A stretch of DNA of 64,000 nucleotides from Paguma larvata. Lineage: Eukaryota; Chordata; Mammalia; Carnivora; Viverridae. Position numbers and translations under genes: made by a program. The notes beneath the pieces are model-generated. The model saw only the letters and a program-made list of their open reading frames with translations, was not told the DNA's origin and did not search any database. Where the stretch lies: NCBI GenBank assembly GCA_030068075.1, contig CM057826.1, forward strand, positions 73,939,312-74,003,311. The letters run 5' to 3'. Positions 1 to 11,639 of this stretch are shown piece after piece. How positions within the stretch are numbered: the stretch's first letter is position 1; each line of letters begins with the position of its first letter.

Positions 1-654
1 TTTATATTGGTAGGGCTATACTCTAGGCTATTTGGGTCCTAGCCCTTTTTACCTTCAGTTAAACTTTATATATTACTGCCAGGGTAAACTTTCAAGCTCA
101 GATCTCTCTTAAAATAACAAACAACACCAAGGATATTTTTCACAGAGATTCTGAGTCCTCAACAACAGTGAGGACTGCAAACCATCTACAAATTATTGTG
201 TTCTTGGAAGAATACTATTATTTGCAAAGCATAATGAAAAAAATATTTTCAATTTCATCACAGGAACTAGGAGCAAGTTTCGTGGGAGAAAATACTGTAA
301 TTTGCTTGTGTATAAAATGACAACTTGAGCCACACATGTCTATTTAAGAAACATTATATAATTATACCAAACTATAATGTTTCTGAATTACTACTATTAA
401 CAATAAAACTACATGTGCATTTCCTTGTTTTCATTTGGCTTGTAAACAAGTTGTGCCAACCAGTGGAGATTTAAAAACATATGAGAAAAATTCTTATAAC
501 AAAGAATTTATATAAAATTACTTAAATTAATCTGCATACTGGGAAAAGGTTGCCATTATTCTGATTTATCATGGAATACCTCAGCTGACAGACAACAGTC
601 TTCCATGAAAATATAGTGGCCTGCTGAGGATAATATAAACCTTACAGTCTGGTA
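1..654. other. anonymous AT-rich non-coding sequence
   Basis: I see no gene, RNA or recognisable repeat in this stretch. It is AT-rich with short A and T runs and has no long open frame on either strand. Confidence 0.5.
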
Positions 655-865
655 TCAAATAATAATACTGAGTACTAATTAAGTATTGTGTACTAGAATT
701 CATATTAGAAAATGTTAAACTATTATGTGTTTCATGCTCACAAAAAAAGCCATTATTATTCCTGTTTCATATTTGAGAAAATCGAAACACAGGATAATCA
801 GTTGGGTGAAAATCCACTAGAGTGAAAATAGAGCTGGGCAGTCTAGCAGCAGAGGGGGGCTGTTT
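655..865 (-). mobile_element. MIR SINE, old and diverged
   Basis: The order of landmarks matches a MIR read backwards. There is a 'cattattattcctgtttcat' core, then 'gagaaaatcgaaacacagg' (usually 'gaggaaactgaggcacag'), then 'gagctgggcagtctagcag' where the reversed tRNA-like B-box region lies. MIR elements are ancient mammalian tRNA-derived SINEs. Divergence is high, so the ends are approximate. Confidence 0.6.
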
Positions 866-1855
866 CCTCCTACATTTTTATCTTCTCCTAATTAAGAGTT
901 TCCAATTTTTGAGTCTGGCTTTTTGTCTCAACCAGCTTTACTCAAATCAGTGCTGCATAACCATTAGCAAAAAGATCTCAGGGGCATACAGCAAATAGGC
1001 ATTTTTTTTCTCACGTGTGTGATGCAGCCAAGATTGACTGATTTAAGCTGACCTTGTATAGGCCTGGTTTAATGCCAGATACTGAGTTCACGTCATCTCC
1101 AGGCACCTCTCATTCTGAGCTCTCATGGCCGCCCGGGTCATGTTCTCAAGTCTAAGATCAGAACTTCATGAGGCAGAGTGTGTGAGTGGAAAGGCAATGG
1201 AGAACAGTCATAATGAGAAATGAGGAGCCACCTGCGTCTTTTTTTAAACAAAGAAAACAACGTGTTACCCCAAAGTCCTACCTCTTGCCCTTGGCATACA
1301 TTTTATTAGAGAGAGATGTGTTACATGGCCACTTCTGGCCTTCAGGAATATGGGGGTTTTAATATTGAAATGGATGTATTCTAGTCTCTAGCCAAATTGT
1401 ATTTATGCTATCAAAGATATAAAGCAAAGTTTATATTGATAGGCATTTCATTTTTAGTTCCATGTAATAGCAAGCAAGGCTCAATAAGTTGTTCCCTGGT
1501 GTTAGAATCCCCTTGTCCATTAAGGATGAGGAAGGGTGGGAGGATGGCCCAACTGTAATAGTCATTCATAGTCATATCTGACAGAAGGACTCTCTTACAT
1601 TTTAAGGGGCAGAAATTTCCATATCAGGGCATTGTCCGTATCCTGAAATCCAAAAGTAAACAGAGTCCAATAGTCCAGAAAAGAGAATATGAATGGATTA
1701 CATAACCAGGAGGGCAAGAGAATTTACTGAACCTTAGAGTATGAAGGCAGAATTGGAATGTCAGTTAGACAACTAAGGAGCAACAGTTTAAGAATAAGTG
1801 AACAGTGCTGTTGGGGTAAGCACTGCATAACCAAGTAGGAACACAAATCAGTGTT
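866..1855. other. anonymous non-coding sequence, possibly an unassigned old repeat at about 1000-1240
   Basis: There is no supported gene. The part around 1000-1240 ('ctcacgtgtgtgatgcagcc' followed by a somewhat GC-richer segment) has the look of an old MER-type repeat, but I cannot name a family. The rest is unremarkable. Confidence 0.35.
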
Positions 1856-1870
1856 AGAATTAAGTATCTA

Positions 1871-2124
1871 TTTTTTTTTTAAGTCATACGATTAGCAATT
1901 GGAGAACACAGTTTTAACATTTTTATTTTTTATTTTTGAGAGACACAGAGACAGAGCGTGAGCGAGGGTAGGGGCAGAGAGAGAGGGAAATACAGAATCG
2001 GAAGCAGGCTCCAGGCTCTGAGCCGTCAGCACAGAGCCTGACACGGGGCTCGAACTCACAGACCATGAGATCATGACCTGAGCCGAAGTCGGCCACTTAA
2101 CCAACTAAGCCACCCAGGCGCCCC
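1871..2124 (-). mobile_element. felid tRNA-derived SINE (SINEC type), inserted antisense
   Basis: Read on the minus strand, the head (box A 'TGGCTTAGTTGG' and a box-B-like motif in 'GAGTTCGAGCCC') is at 2124 and the A-rich tail at 1871. The tail includes the felid-type CT-rich and A-rich segment. It is flanked by perfect 15-bp target-site duplications, agaattaagtatcta, at 1856-1870 and 2125-2139. That is the signature of L1-mediated retroposition and suggests a fairly recent insertion. Confidence 0.93.
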
Positions 2125-2139
2125 AGAATTAAGTATCTA

Positions 2140-2680
2140 AAAGAAAATAACCACTCAAATGAGCTGTGTTTCTTGAGAGGAAAGAAAAAGGTGAGCTTAA
2201 AATTGCTCTGGACCTCTGCTTGGGGAAAATTTCCCAACTCCAAGGCAGTGATCTGAAATTAAGTCAGGACATGTAAGTCTTTCTTATGTAAGGAGACAGA
2301 GATGAGGGTTGTTTAAAGTGGTTGGAATCTGTGGGACAGTGATTAAGAGAAGTACTCTATAGAGGTCATGTAGTTCTTATGAGGGTTCCCCACAAGTCCT
2401 TGACTGAGAGCTGGCTGGACAGCCACAGGGATGGCCACTCAAGTGTTACAGGAGAGTGATTGCTACAGAGGTGAGAGCAGAAGGTAGATGTCAAGACGTT
2501 AAAGAGTGCTGAGGACTTTTGAATTTTGGCCCAGACACACTGAATAGACCTTAATAACTCCTAACGACATGGAAATCAAGCTGAATCACTGCTGAATGAT
2601 AAAGGCCACACCCAGAGACAGGCCCACTCTAGACCCACTTTAACAAAGCTTAAAGCCAAGCCATAATAAGATTCTTAGAG
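2140..2680. other. anonymous non-coding sequence
   Basis: I see no gene and no repeat I can name. Composition is slightly purine-rich. Confidence 0.4.
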
Positions 2681-2689
2681 GAGACAGAA

Positions 2690-3540
2690 TTTGGAGTTCA
2701 AACCTCTCCAGTTTCAAGGGGCTTGGAACTTAGAAATTATAGTCTCAGGAAAAGAGATATAAAGGTTCAAGAAAAGTGAACAGAACCTCATGATCTTAAG
2801 AGACACTATTACATAGTTTAATACGTGCATGGGAGCTCCAAAAGAAAAATCAGAATATAGTGAGGCAATAAAATATTTTTTGAAAAATGAGAACAGAAAA
2901 ATTTTCACTTACAGTGCCAAGATCACATCAGAATACAAAGAAAATTGCACTTTGGCATATCAGAGTTCTGTAGACAGTCACAGATATCAGAGTCCAAAAT
3001 AGAAAATCTTGAAAGGAGATATATAAAAAGGATGCATTACATACAAAAAAACAATGATAGAAATGAAGGCATACATTTCATTAAGAAACAATGTAGACCA
3101 GGAGACAATGTAATGGCGTCTTTTAGTGGCTAAAAAAAATAAAACAACTATCAATCTTGAATGAAATAGGTGGTAAAATTATCTTCTAAATATATGGTAA
3201 AATAAAAATATTTTCAGGCAAATGAAATACAGATGCCTTTGTATATAACATTAGGGAAAAATTTTACCAATATTAGGTTAAAATAAATAATTACCCTTCA
3301 ATAAACAAAATACATTGTTTTAAAAAATCTCTTCATTAATTGAGAGTGAATAACACAAAACTATTCCGTATGATAATATGTATACTAGTTAACCACAGCT
3401 GTATTATTGGTTTTTATTGGACACAAGTTGGCATATCTAACTTCTCTACTTTGTAAAGAAAAATAGTAAATAATAATAAAGTATGAGCTCACATATGCTA
3501 AGGGTAGAAAATTAGTGCTATAAAAATAATGTTACTGCAA
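2690..3540 (+). mobile_element. degenerate L1 5' region, sense orientation
   Basis: The stretch around 2800-2920 ('gggagctccaaaagaaaaat' then 'aatgagaacagaaaaatttt') and 3150-3250 ('ttttcaggcaaatgaaatac') resembles the non-coding leader of old mammalian L1 elements in sense orientation. Similarity is low and stop codons are frequent. The ends are uncertain, and 3300-3540 may be unrelated. It faces the antisense L1 piece that follows. Confidence 0.5.
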
Positions 3541-3544
3541 AACT

Positions 3545-4973
3545 TCATGATCTTTACTTATTTGTATCTGAATTCCATATGTCTAGTGTAAATTTATCCT
3601 TAAACGTTTCATCCAAACAGGTAAAACAAGAATATCTTAATTGTACACAGTTTTTCCCTGTTAGGATGTCTGACAAGACTGGTTTAATTGTCATGAACTC
3701 CTTCAGTTTTTGTCTGTCTGGGAAAACCTTTGTCTCTCCTATTTTGAATGATAGTCTTGTTGGATAAAGGATTCTTGGCTGCATTTTTTTTTTTTTTTTC
3801 TGTTCAGCACATTGAATATTTCCTGCCACTCCCTTCTGGCCTGCCAAGTTTCAGTGGACAGGTCTGCTACTACCCTTATGGGTCTAACCTTGTAGTTAAG
3901 GCCCATTTGTCCCTAGCTGCTTTCAGAATTCTCTCTTTATCTTTGTATTTTTCCAGTTTCACTATGATATGCCATGGTGATGACCTATTCTTGTTGAATC
4001 TGAAGAGAGTACTCTCTGCCTCCTTGATTTGGACATCTGCTTCCTTCCCCAGATTAGGACAGTTCTCAGCTATAATTTGTTCAAGCGAATCTTCTGCCCC
4101 TTTCTCTCTCTTCTTCTTCTGGAGCTCTTATGACACAAATTTTGTTACGTTTTGTTGAATCACTTAGTTCTTTAATTCTCCCTTCATGTTACAATATTTT
4201 CTTATCTCTCTTTTTCTTGGCTTCATCATTTTCCATAATTTTATCTTATATTTCATTTATTCTCCCCTCTGCTTCCTCTATCCTTGCTGTCACTGCATCT
4301 AGTTTATTTTGCACCTTATTTACAGCATTTCTTAATTCGTCATGACTATTTTTTGGTTCCACCATTTCTTCAGCAATAAATTCTATTCTTTTTTTCAAGC
4401 CCAGCTATTAATCTTATGACTATTATTCTAAATTCTTGATCAGATATATTGTTTATATCTGTTTTGAGAAATTCTCTGTAATTTCTTCCTTAATGTCTCT
4501 TGAGAATTCTTCCATTTCATCATTTTGGCTAATTTTCTGTCCTTTATGTTTTAATAGCTTGTTACGTGTCCTGCCCCTGTGAGCACTACTATATTAAAAA
4601 GGGGCTGTACACTGTCCAGGGCCCGGCCCTTCAGGAGCTGTTTTTGGAGTGTGATGAGTGCTCTCTGTTGTTGTGACTCTGGTTGCTTCATGTCCTTACT
4701 CATAGTTGTGGTTTGACCTTCCAGAAGTTGTGCTTTGATTTGTTCGTTGCAGTAACCCTGGAAAAATTTTAAAAGGGGGGTGGTGGTGGAAGAAGCTTTA
4801 TCCCATACAAAGAGAGAAATGACAGGGGTGAGGGAGAAGATAAGGAAAGAAGAAAAAAAAAATTTGACCAGGCAGAGAATCAGAGAAACTATACGACTTA
4901 ATCCAGAGGTGGGGGGGGGGGGGCGGGAATAAAGAAGGAGATACAGAAGAGGTGTAAAAAGAATAGATTAAAG
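3545..4973 (-). mobile_element. L1 5' region, antisense, first part (interrupted)
   Basis: Read on the minus strand this is the L1 segment containing 'CTGAAGGAGTTCATGAC' and the characteristic run ending near 3860. The same kind of sequence recurs at 63780-64000. It continues beyond the nested L1 at 4985-5588. No open reading frame of L1 proteins lies in this part. The overlapping plus-strand frames (for example 3748-4158) are T-rich shadows. Confidence 0.72.
4909..4927 (+). repeat. G-run (13 or more consecutive G)
   Basis: A long uninterrupted guanine tract broken by a single C lies in the antisense L1 leader. On the L1 sense strand it is a C-run. It could form a G-quadruplex on the plus strand. 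Exact length is probably unstable between individuals and assemblies. Confidence 0.8.
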
Positions 4974-4984
4974 ATGACTGCATA

Positions 4985-5588
4985 GCTGCTCTGGAAAACG
5001 GTGTGGAGGTTCCTCAAAAAAATGCAAATAAAAGCTCCCTGCGACCCAGCAGTAGCACTGCTAGGTATCTACCCAAGAGACACAGGAGTGCTGATGCATA
5101 GGGGCACGTGTACCCCAATGTTCATAGCAGAACTTTCGACAACAGCCAAACCATGGAAAGAGACTAAGTTCCATCAACTGATGAATGGATAAGGAAGATG
5201 TGGTGTATATGTACAATGGAATATTATGCAGCAATGAGGAAGAATGAAATCTGGCCATGTGTGGCAACATGGATAGAACTGGAGGGTATTACGCTAAGTG
5301 AAATAAGTCAGTCCCAGAAAGACAGATACCATATGTTTCCACGCATAGGTGGATTTGGAGAGACTTAGCATAAAACCATGGGGGAGGGGAAGAGGGGAAA
5401 GAAAAAAAGACACAGAGAGGGAGGGAGTCAAAACGTAAGAATTTCTGAAAGACTAAGAACAAGCTGAGGGGTGAGGGGGGTGTAGGAGGGGGAGAGTGGG
5501 TGATGGGCACAGAGGAGGGCATTTGTTGGGATGAGCACTAGGTGTTATATGGAAATCAAGTTGACAATAAAGTAGTAAAAAAAAAAAA
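4985..5588 (+). mobile_element. 5'-truncated L1 insertion (ORF2 tail, 3' UTR, poly-A) nested in the older L1
   Basis: The element starts in the last ~65 codons of L1 ORF2p; the frame through 5001-5192 reads MWRFLKKMQIK...DPAVALLGIYP..TPMF and ends with a stop after HQLMNG. It continues through an L1 3' UTR to an A-tract at about 5577-5588. It is bounded by 11-bp target-site duplications, atgactgcata, at 4974-4984 and 5589-5599. This is a textbook target-primed reverse transcription product, too truncated to be active. The insertion splits the antisense L1 leader. Confidence 0.92.
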
Positions 5589-5599
5589 ATGACTGCATA

Positions 5600-5699
5600 A
5601 AAAGGAAACCAACAACCAGAAAAGAGAAGGGAAAAAAATAAGGAAAGAAAGAAAGAAAAATTATGTGTATGTGTGTGTGTGTGTATATATGTATATATG

Positions 5700-5739
<40 letters not shown>

Positions 5740-6782
5740 ATATGTGAATTGACCAAAAATCAAATCAGATAATACAAAACCACTGGACTGGACTGATATC
5801 TGATGGTGCCTTGGAACAGGTGGCTGCACCGGTCTGGAGGAGGGGCCATCTGGTTTGGTTAGCATCCATCTTGGTTTGGTAGATATGCAGTTACCAGGCA
5901 CGGAGGGCCAGGATTTGGTGTAGGCATGTCCTACCTCCACTGGGGCCTGCTATCGTGTTCCCTCAAGCCCCACCTTGTTGGTGATGGAGAGAAAAATGGC
6001 GACACCCAGTCGGGCCTCCTAGGATCTGATGTCCCAGACCACTCTCTTCAGGCCATCCTCATGGCCTGCATGGGTGTGAGTGGGCCATCCTGCTCCACAG
6101 TCTCTGGCACCTCCTGGGCACTTGACTGGGATTCAAACCCTGATGTTTTAAAGGATCCTACTCTACACACCCGGTTCTGGGCTAGAGCCACTCTGCCCAG
6201 CCAATAAAGGGCCTCTGGCTGGTGGGTCGTTCAGAGTCTTTTTTCCTTTTAAGGGCTATATGTTCTTCCCACAGCACTTGAGAGACGGACTGCTCTCTCT
6301 TACTGTGCCTTTGAGCTTGCTACAGAGCCAGGGTTGGCTTTTCCTCCCCCTCAGGCACACGTACAGGACAGCTAGCCCCAGGTCAGAGGAAGTCCTGCAA
6401 CCCTGGATTTCACTCTAAAGGCTATTTGCAAGTTAGAAGTTGGTTCTTTCTCCATTTTCTCTGTTCCCTGGCCCAGTCTGCAGTCTGGTGAGGTTTTTCT
6501 CTTGTCCAAATACAATCCTAGGCTTCCACAGCCTGTCTTTCTCTTCCTTTTGTGTCTCCACAGAAGAGGATCCCTCCCCTCCATGCCTGTTTTATCTCTC
6601 CCAATTCGCAATCACACACCTATTGCCCACCAGGTTGTCCCCGTGGGCTGCTGGAGATGTTTCTGTCACTCTGCAGCCCAGATTCCTGGAATTCCAAGTC
6701 TTCTGGCCTCAGTAGTGCTGTGTTTGAGGGATGAGGGAACTTCGGATCCCTCTACTTCTCCACCATGTTGACCTAATCCTCC
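5600..6782 (-). mobile_element. L1 5' UTR, antisense, second part reaching the element's 5' end
   Basis: This is the continuation of the antisense L1 after the nested insertion. It becomes GC-richer from 5800, as carnivore L1 leaders are. It ends near 6782 with the complement of an L1 start resembling 'GGTCAACATGGTGGAGAAGTAG'. So the 5' end of this L1 is present while ORF1, ORF2 and the 3' end are missing, the reverse of the usual truncation. Open frames at 5926-6207, 6372-6611 and 6440-6771 lie inside it and show no protein signature. Confidence 0.72.
5664..5738 (+). repeat. (GT)n / (ATGT)n compound microsatellite
   Basis: Alternating GT repeats surround a 'atatatgt' block, directly after an A-rich (GAAA)n stretch at 5643-5658. 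It lies inside the antisense L1 leader and is a likely length-polymorphic locus. Confidence 0.93.
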
Positions 6783-6784
6783 TA

Positions 6785-6988
6785 ATTTTTTTTAATGTTT
6801 ATTTTTTAAAGAGAAAGAGAGAGAGAAAGATCAAGGGAGGGGCAGAGAGAGGAGACACACAATCCGAAGCAGGCTCCAGGTCTGAACTATCAGCACAGAG
6901 CCCAACTTGGGACTTGAACTCCCGAACCACAAGATTAAGACCTGAGCCAAAATCAGACGTTTAACTGACTGAGCCACCCAGGCGCCCG
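6785..6988 (-). mobile_element. felid SINE, antisense
   Basis: A-rich tail complement ('tttttttaatgtttattttt') at the left, then the GA-rich tract, then the tRNA-like head complement ending 'gagccacccaggcgccc' at 6988. It abuts the 5' end of the antisense L1. I could not identify a clear target-site duplication. Confidence 0.9.
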
Positions 6989-8119
6989 AGTAATATTTGT
7001 ACATTTAAAAAGAATATACAGGTTTTGTTATAAAAGTCTAGTAATACTGAGGATGATATTCAAATCTCTTGTATCATTTCTTTGACTCCTCAAGCTTTGA
7101 AATCTGAGGTAAATAAGTTATTGTCTCTAACATTAACCTGTCTTGGAAGGTGGGAGGGTGACCATCTTTATTTCTAATATTCTTACTTTATATATTTTGC
7201 TTCCACATTAAAGGAATATATGTTTATAAATGTTCATAACTATAGATTTTCTTATCGTGACAGATTTACAGTCATTCCATGAATACAATATAAGACATTT
7301 TTCTTGAGTACCATGTCGTTTAATATAAAATTCCTATCTTAAAATATTTTTATTTGCCTTTATCTTATCTTTTTGCCTCTGTATTACTTATTTCCTTAGT
7401 TTTAGTTTTTCTACTGTAAAACTACCTATATTTGCATTTTACTTTCCTTTTCTTCCTCGATAATTTGTAAAAGGTTTTTAATCTTAATTTACACTTATTT
7501 TAATAAGCTCTTACTTAATAATCTTGATTGCTTTTATATTCCATGCTGTTAGGCTTCTTATGAGTTCTTTTTTTGTCTTTTATGAATTCTGCTAAAATAA
7601 GACTTTATTCGTTCCATTTTTCTTTTACCTGATGTTTTTGTGTCAATTTTGTATTTTCATAGGTTATCCTTAATTTTAAAAATATGTATTTATAGCTATA
7701 GATTTTAAGAAATGCGATGCTTTTCTGATCTTCTTTATGTGTAATCTGTTTTTCTATTTAAAAAGTATTTAAAAATCAATTATGTTACAGTTGTTCTGAA
7801 ATGTCCCTATGTAATGGTGAGATTTTTGCATATATCATTGTCATGTTGTAATTTATTAAAAAGTTGTTATGGTTGTTCTCACTTTTATACTCTTTCCAGA
7901 ATCTCAAAACTTCATCTACAAATGTTGAAACTTTCTCTTATTATCCCACTGTAGCCGCGAAACAGCAATTTATATCTGAGCTTTTATGTCCAAGAAATTC
8001 TAGACAAGGGAGTCTCTAGGGGAAAACGAGGGGATCTTTGAATATGAAATACCTGACTCTTGCCTTGAAAACTTGTCAGTTTATTTTGGAAGATGCACAT
8101 ATAACCAACTTATTCAAAT
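6989..8119. other. AT-rich non-coding sequence, possibly old L1-derived in part
   Basis: There is no open frame of interest. The T-rich section 7320-7900 resembles degenerate antisense L1, but I cannot align it convincingly. Nothing else is recognised. Confidence 0.35.
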
Positions 8120-8770
8120 CCGAATATATCAGTAATGAATAGAGATGAACAGGGGTCAGAAAAGAAAATGACAGAAGGAAGAACTTAGGAAAAGAATAAG
8201 AGAAAGTGTGAAATGACTGGCATATTCACAAACTAGTGAATATTCTAACAAGTGTTAGAATGAATCTAAAGCTTAAAGGGCATGGGACTGAGCAGCAAGG
8301 GATCTAACTAGAAATGATAATGGATATGTGAATGAGAGGATTGGGACTATGAACTTTATCTTGTATGCAATTAGACTAATTGAAATCTTTTGTTCAAGGG
8401 AATGGTATGAAAAGTATTAACTTTAATAACTCAAGTAATGAGTGGAAAGTGACTTAGAGAGAACTGAGATGAAAAGTCTGTGAACAAGGGTAGGGAAGAA
8501 AAAGTGGAAGTAGAGAATTTATTTAAAGACATTTTTGGTACCAGCTTATCAAAATTAATAAATAAATTGCATGTGGGTATTATTGAAGATGGAGTGGTCA
8601 GAATTATCTCTTATACTTCAGGTATGAATAATTATTGGCTGCTGCAGCCATTAACTGAGCTTTAACAAGGTGGGAAAGCAAGTTTCATTGTACATACAAT
8701 TTGGTTTTTTTATTGGGAAGCAGTAGAATTTAGCAATAAAATTCAAATGAAATAGTGAATTCAAATAATT
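8120..8770 (+). mobile_element. ancient interspersed repeat, family not assigned
   Basis: Phrases such as 'gggactatgaactttatctt' and 'agggaatggtatgaaaagta' follow the pattern of a long ancient mammalian repeat (low-recombination purine-rich text with 'ggactttattctgta...gggtttgagcagaggagtg' in better copies). Copies with the same style occur at about 9350-9650, 15180-15620 and 52930-53150. The assignment is from memory and approximate. The 61-codon frame at 8480-8665 lies inside. Confidence 0.35.
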
Positions 8771-8779
8771 GGACTTGCT

Positions 8780-8915
8780 TTTACTGACTTTTTGACATTG
8801 TTCATGTTACTTAATCTTTTTTAGTTTCATGCATCATCAAATACATAGAGTAATTCCTTTGAAGGGATTATTATAGAGATTAAAACAGATATTATATATG
8901 AAATGTATTACTATT
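8780..8915 (+). mobile_element. MIR SINE fragment
   Basis: The order 'tggacttgcttttactgact', 'catgttacttaatctttttt', 'agtttcatgcatcatcaaat' followed by 'gggattattatagagattaa' matches the core and 3' part of a MIR. Diverged. Confidence 0.5.
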
Positions 8916-11559
8916 TGTATCATAATATTAATATAATAATTATCACTATTACTATTTTTGTACATAATATACCTGAGATTTCTATCGGAGAGCTATATAG
9001 AGGTTCAGAGTTTGGTAGTTCTACTAAAGTGAGCTTTGTATTCAGGAGAAAGTTAAATACCGGAGAAATAATTTTATATAATGGATATTATGGGAGAGAC
9101 TATATAAAACCATAACAGGAACAAAGATGGTCATCTGTGGATGAGAGAGCATCTGAAAAACTAATGCTAAGCCAGCCAGAAAAATAACTGTAAGTGTTAA
9201 GAAGGAAAATCAAAATAGTATTGCCAGTGAAACTAAAAAAGGAGAAAATATCTAGGAAGAGAGACATCACAAAGAAATACAGGCAGGCAAAAAGTGACAA
9301 GTCTATTTGACAATCCAGGAGTCAATTTCAGGTAGTTTTGGTGGAGTGGTAGAAGAAAAAAAAATACAGTGCAGTGGATTCAAGACTCCCTGAGAGGCAG
9401 AAGAGTGAAAAAGGCGGGCATAGATTGCTCTTGAGAATCTGTTAGAAAAGGAGAAAGAAGTGGAAGCTGAAGTACATTGATCATTTTGTCCATTTTCTGG
9501 AAGGAGTAGAAAGGACTAAACAGGTTTGTAGGCCAAGGTGAGGTATCAATTAAGAGGCAGGCTAGGGAGGGACTCAGGGAGTATGGTAATACAGTAAAAT
9601 CAGTGAGGAGAATGGGAAGAAGTCAATAAGAAGTTGTTGACTTATGATCATATAGTTATATGCTAAAGTAGAAAAAAGAAAAAGATCTGTATTCAAATAA
9701 GAATTCAAATAAAAATCTCAACAACAGAGCTCTGCATCTTGTATTTTCTACAGTGTCTATTAGTCTGTCCTGTTATAAGATGTATATATCATTTCTAGGA
9801 CCCTCACAAGTATGGCAATAGCCATATAATACTGTCTGACTTTTAGATTTTGTTTTTAGCTGCTTCTCTCTTATCATTTATTATGCCTAATCCATCCTAT
9901 ATCTGACTGTCCGTGTTGCCGAAGGGTGCACATCTCACAAAGGATTATATTTCCATTTTCTGCTGCAGGCACATATTCTGTAGAATGTTACATTACAAAC
10001 GCAAACTTTGGGAAAAAAACAAGGAGTCAGTAACACTGATAGGCTATAGAAACAAGTTAGAAAACACGTGGATGTAGTCATCTGTTTTCTGATAATCCTT
10101 ACTGGCAAAATGGACTAAATTAGCATTTATTGACTTTAAGAAAGTTGGGCTTATCGGATGCAGCATCTGAAAAAGAAAAAAGATCGGAGTTTTCTTTGGT
10201 TTATGTACTGAATGGCTAAATAGTTAACATATAGGATTAATTTAATTTTTGCAGTTCTGTTACCAAGTAGACTAAAAATCCCAGTGACTGAATGTGATAT
10301 TCATTAAGTGCAGGGATATTTGTGGAATCTTCTCCTTTACTTAATTCTACATAAGCAAAATTATTTCCCTTGTAGTGTAATAATACACTTTTATTATGAT
10401 TTTGTCCTTGGTGATCCCTGCATTTTTCAGTACTATAGGGAAAGCTAATTTGGAGCATATAAAACTACATTTACCAATATTGAGCTGTAATGATGTAAAA
10501 AGTTTCGATTCAGTAGTCTTGTCATATTTGGTCAATTGCCAGCAATTGCCATTAGTGAGAAGTGAAGCACCTACAAGAAGTACCAAATCGGTATGAGAGA
10601 CAAATCTAAGGAAGATGAAATGATCCGTAATGAGCAGAGAAAAATCAATAAGGGAAGAAAAGAGCCTCTCTCTTAAAATGAATGAAGAAGGGATGGACTA
10701 ATGTTTAAACTACATTTATTCCATGTAAATGGTTGCTCTGAGCAGTAAAGCTTTGCACAAAAATACTTGTTTCTTGTTCTAATTCTCCCTGATTGTGAGT
10801 CCATTCTAAAACTGTATTACCAGGTACAGCTAAAAATGTGTGTCTTGTTAAAAAATACTGTTTAAAAGGACAAACTAAAGCCAAGTCTACACAGCATAAA
10901 ACCATCTCTATACAATAATGAGCAATGCACCTTATTGTCATTCGAGACAACATCACTCCTACTGGCCTAATTAAAATTGAATAAAGAACACACAGCCTAG
11001 TGTGTAGGTTCACCTTGGAGCTAACTTAATTCAGTGTTCTGTCTTGAAGCATATAGAAAACTTCTCAGGAAAACATCAAAGAGGAATCCATACATCCTCA
11101 AAGAGGATATATCCATCTATTTCATGGATCCCAGGAGGATAAATGGGAACTTTGACAAGAATGGAGTATGTAGCATCTCAGAGGTGCAATTGCTCTGCTA
11201 TTCTGTTCAGCAGGTCCCATTAAGCAAACTGCTTCAGCTTCTGATTAACAATAGGCTTTTCTAGTAAATTATTTGCTTTGACTAGAGAATGCACAAAAGC
11301 AGGGAAATTTAGGATTTAGGGAGCATTCAGTGGATCACTTCATTTCTCAAATACACTATTGCTTTTTGTCTCCAAAGGATTAGACAAAATCAGGTATATC
11401 CACTACCTCTAAAATAAAAGAGCGAGGGTCATCTTTTCTAATCACAGAAATTTGGGGGAAATAGGAACGAGTGGGGTTTCATCCTTCCCTGCTACCCAAA
11501 TGATTTTATTAACCCAAATCTTTAGTTACCAAGTCAGGGGCTTTGTGGTAACCTGTCTT
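8916..11559. other. non-coding sequence with a repeat-poor interval
   Basis: Possible ancient repeat text lies at 9350-9650. From 9660 to about 11560 I recognise no transposon at all, which is long for this window. Frames at 10237-10458, 10347-10586 and 10705-11013 have no homology I recognise and no supporting features. This is plausible unique sequence. Confidence 0.4.
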
Positions 11560-11639
11560 AGAGATGGCCTCTAATGCCTCTTGGTAGTCACCCCTTCGTG
11601 AATTGTACTAAAGTTGGTCTGTTTGGTGAATCAAATCTG

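Noticed and set aside
3748..4158. Plus-strand open frame of 136 codons
   Set aside because: It is the antisense shadow of the L1 leader, driven by a T-run (poly-F) and CT-rich text.
5545..5940. Antisense open frame of 131 codons with a THTH repeat
   Set aside because: It reads through the (GT)n microsatellite and crosses the nested L1 boundary.
10705..11013. Antisense open frame of 102 codons in repeat-poor DNA
   Set aside because: No recognisable domain, no splice or promoter context, and frames of this length are expected by chance in 64 kb.
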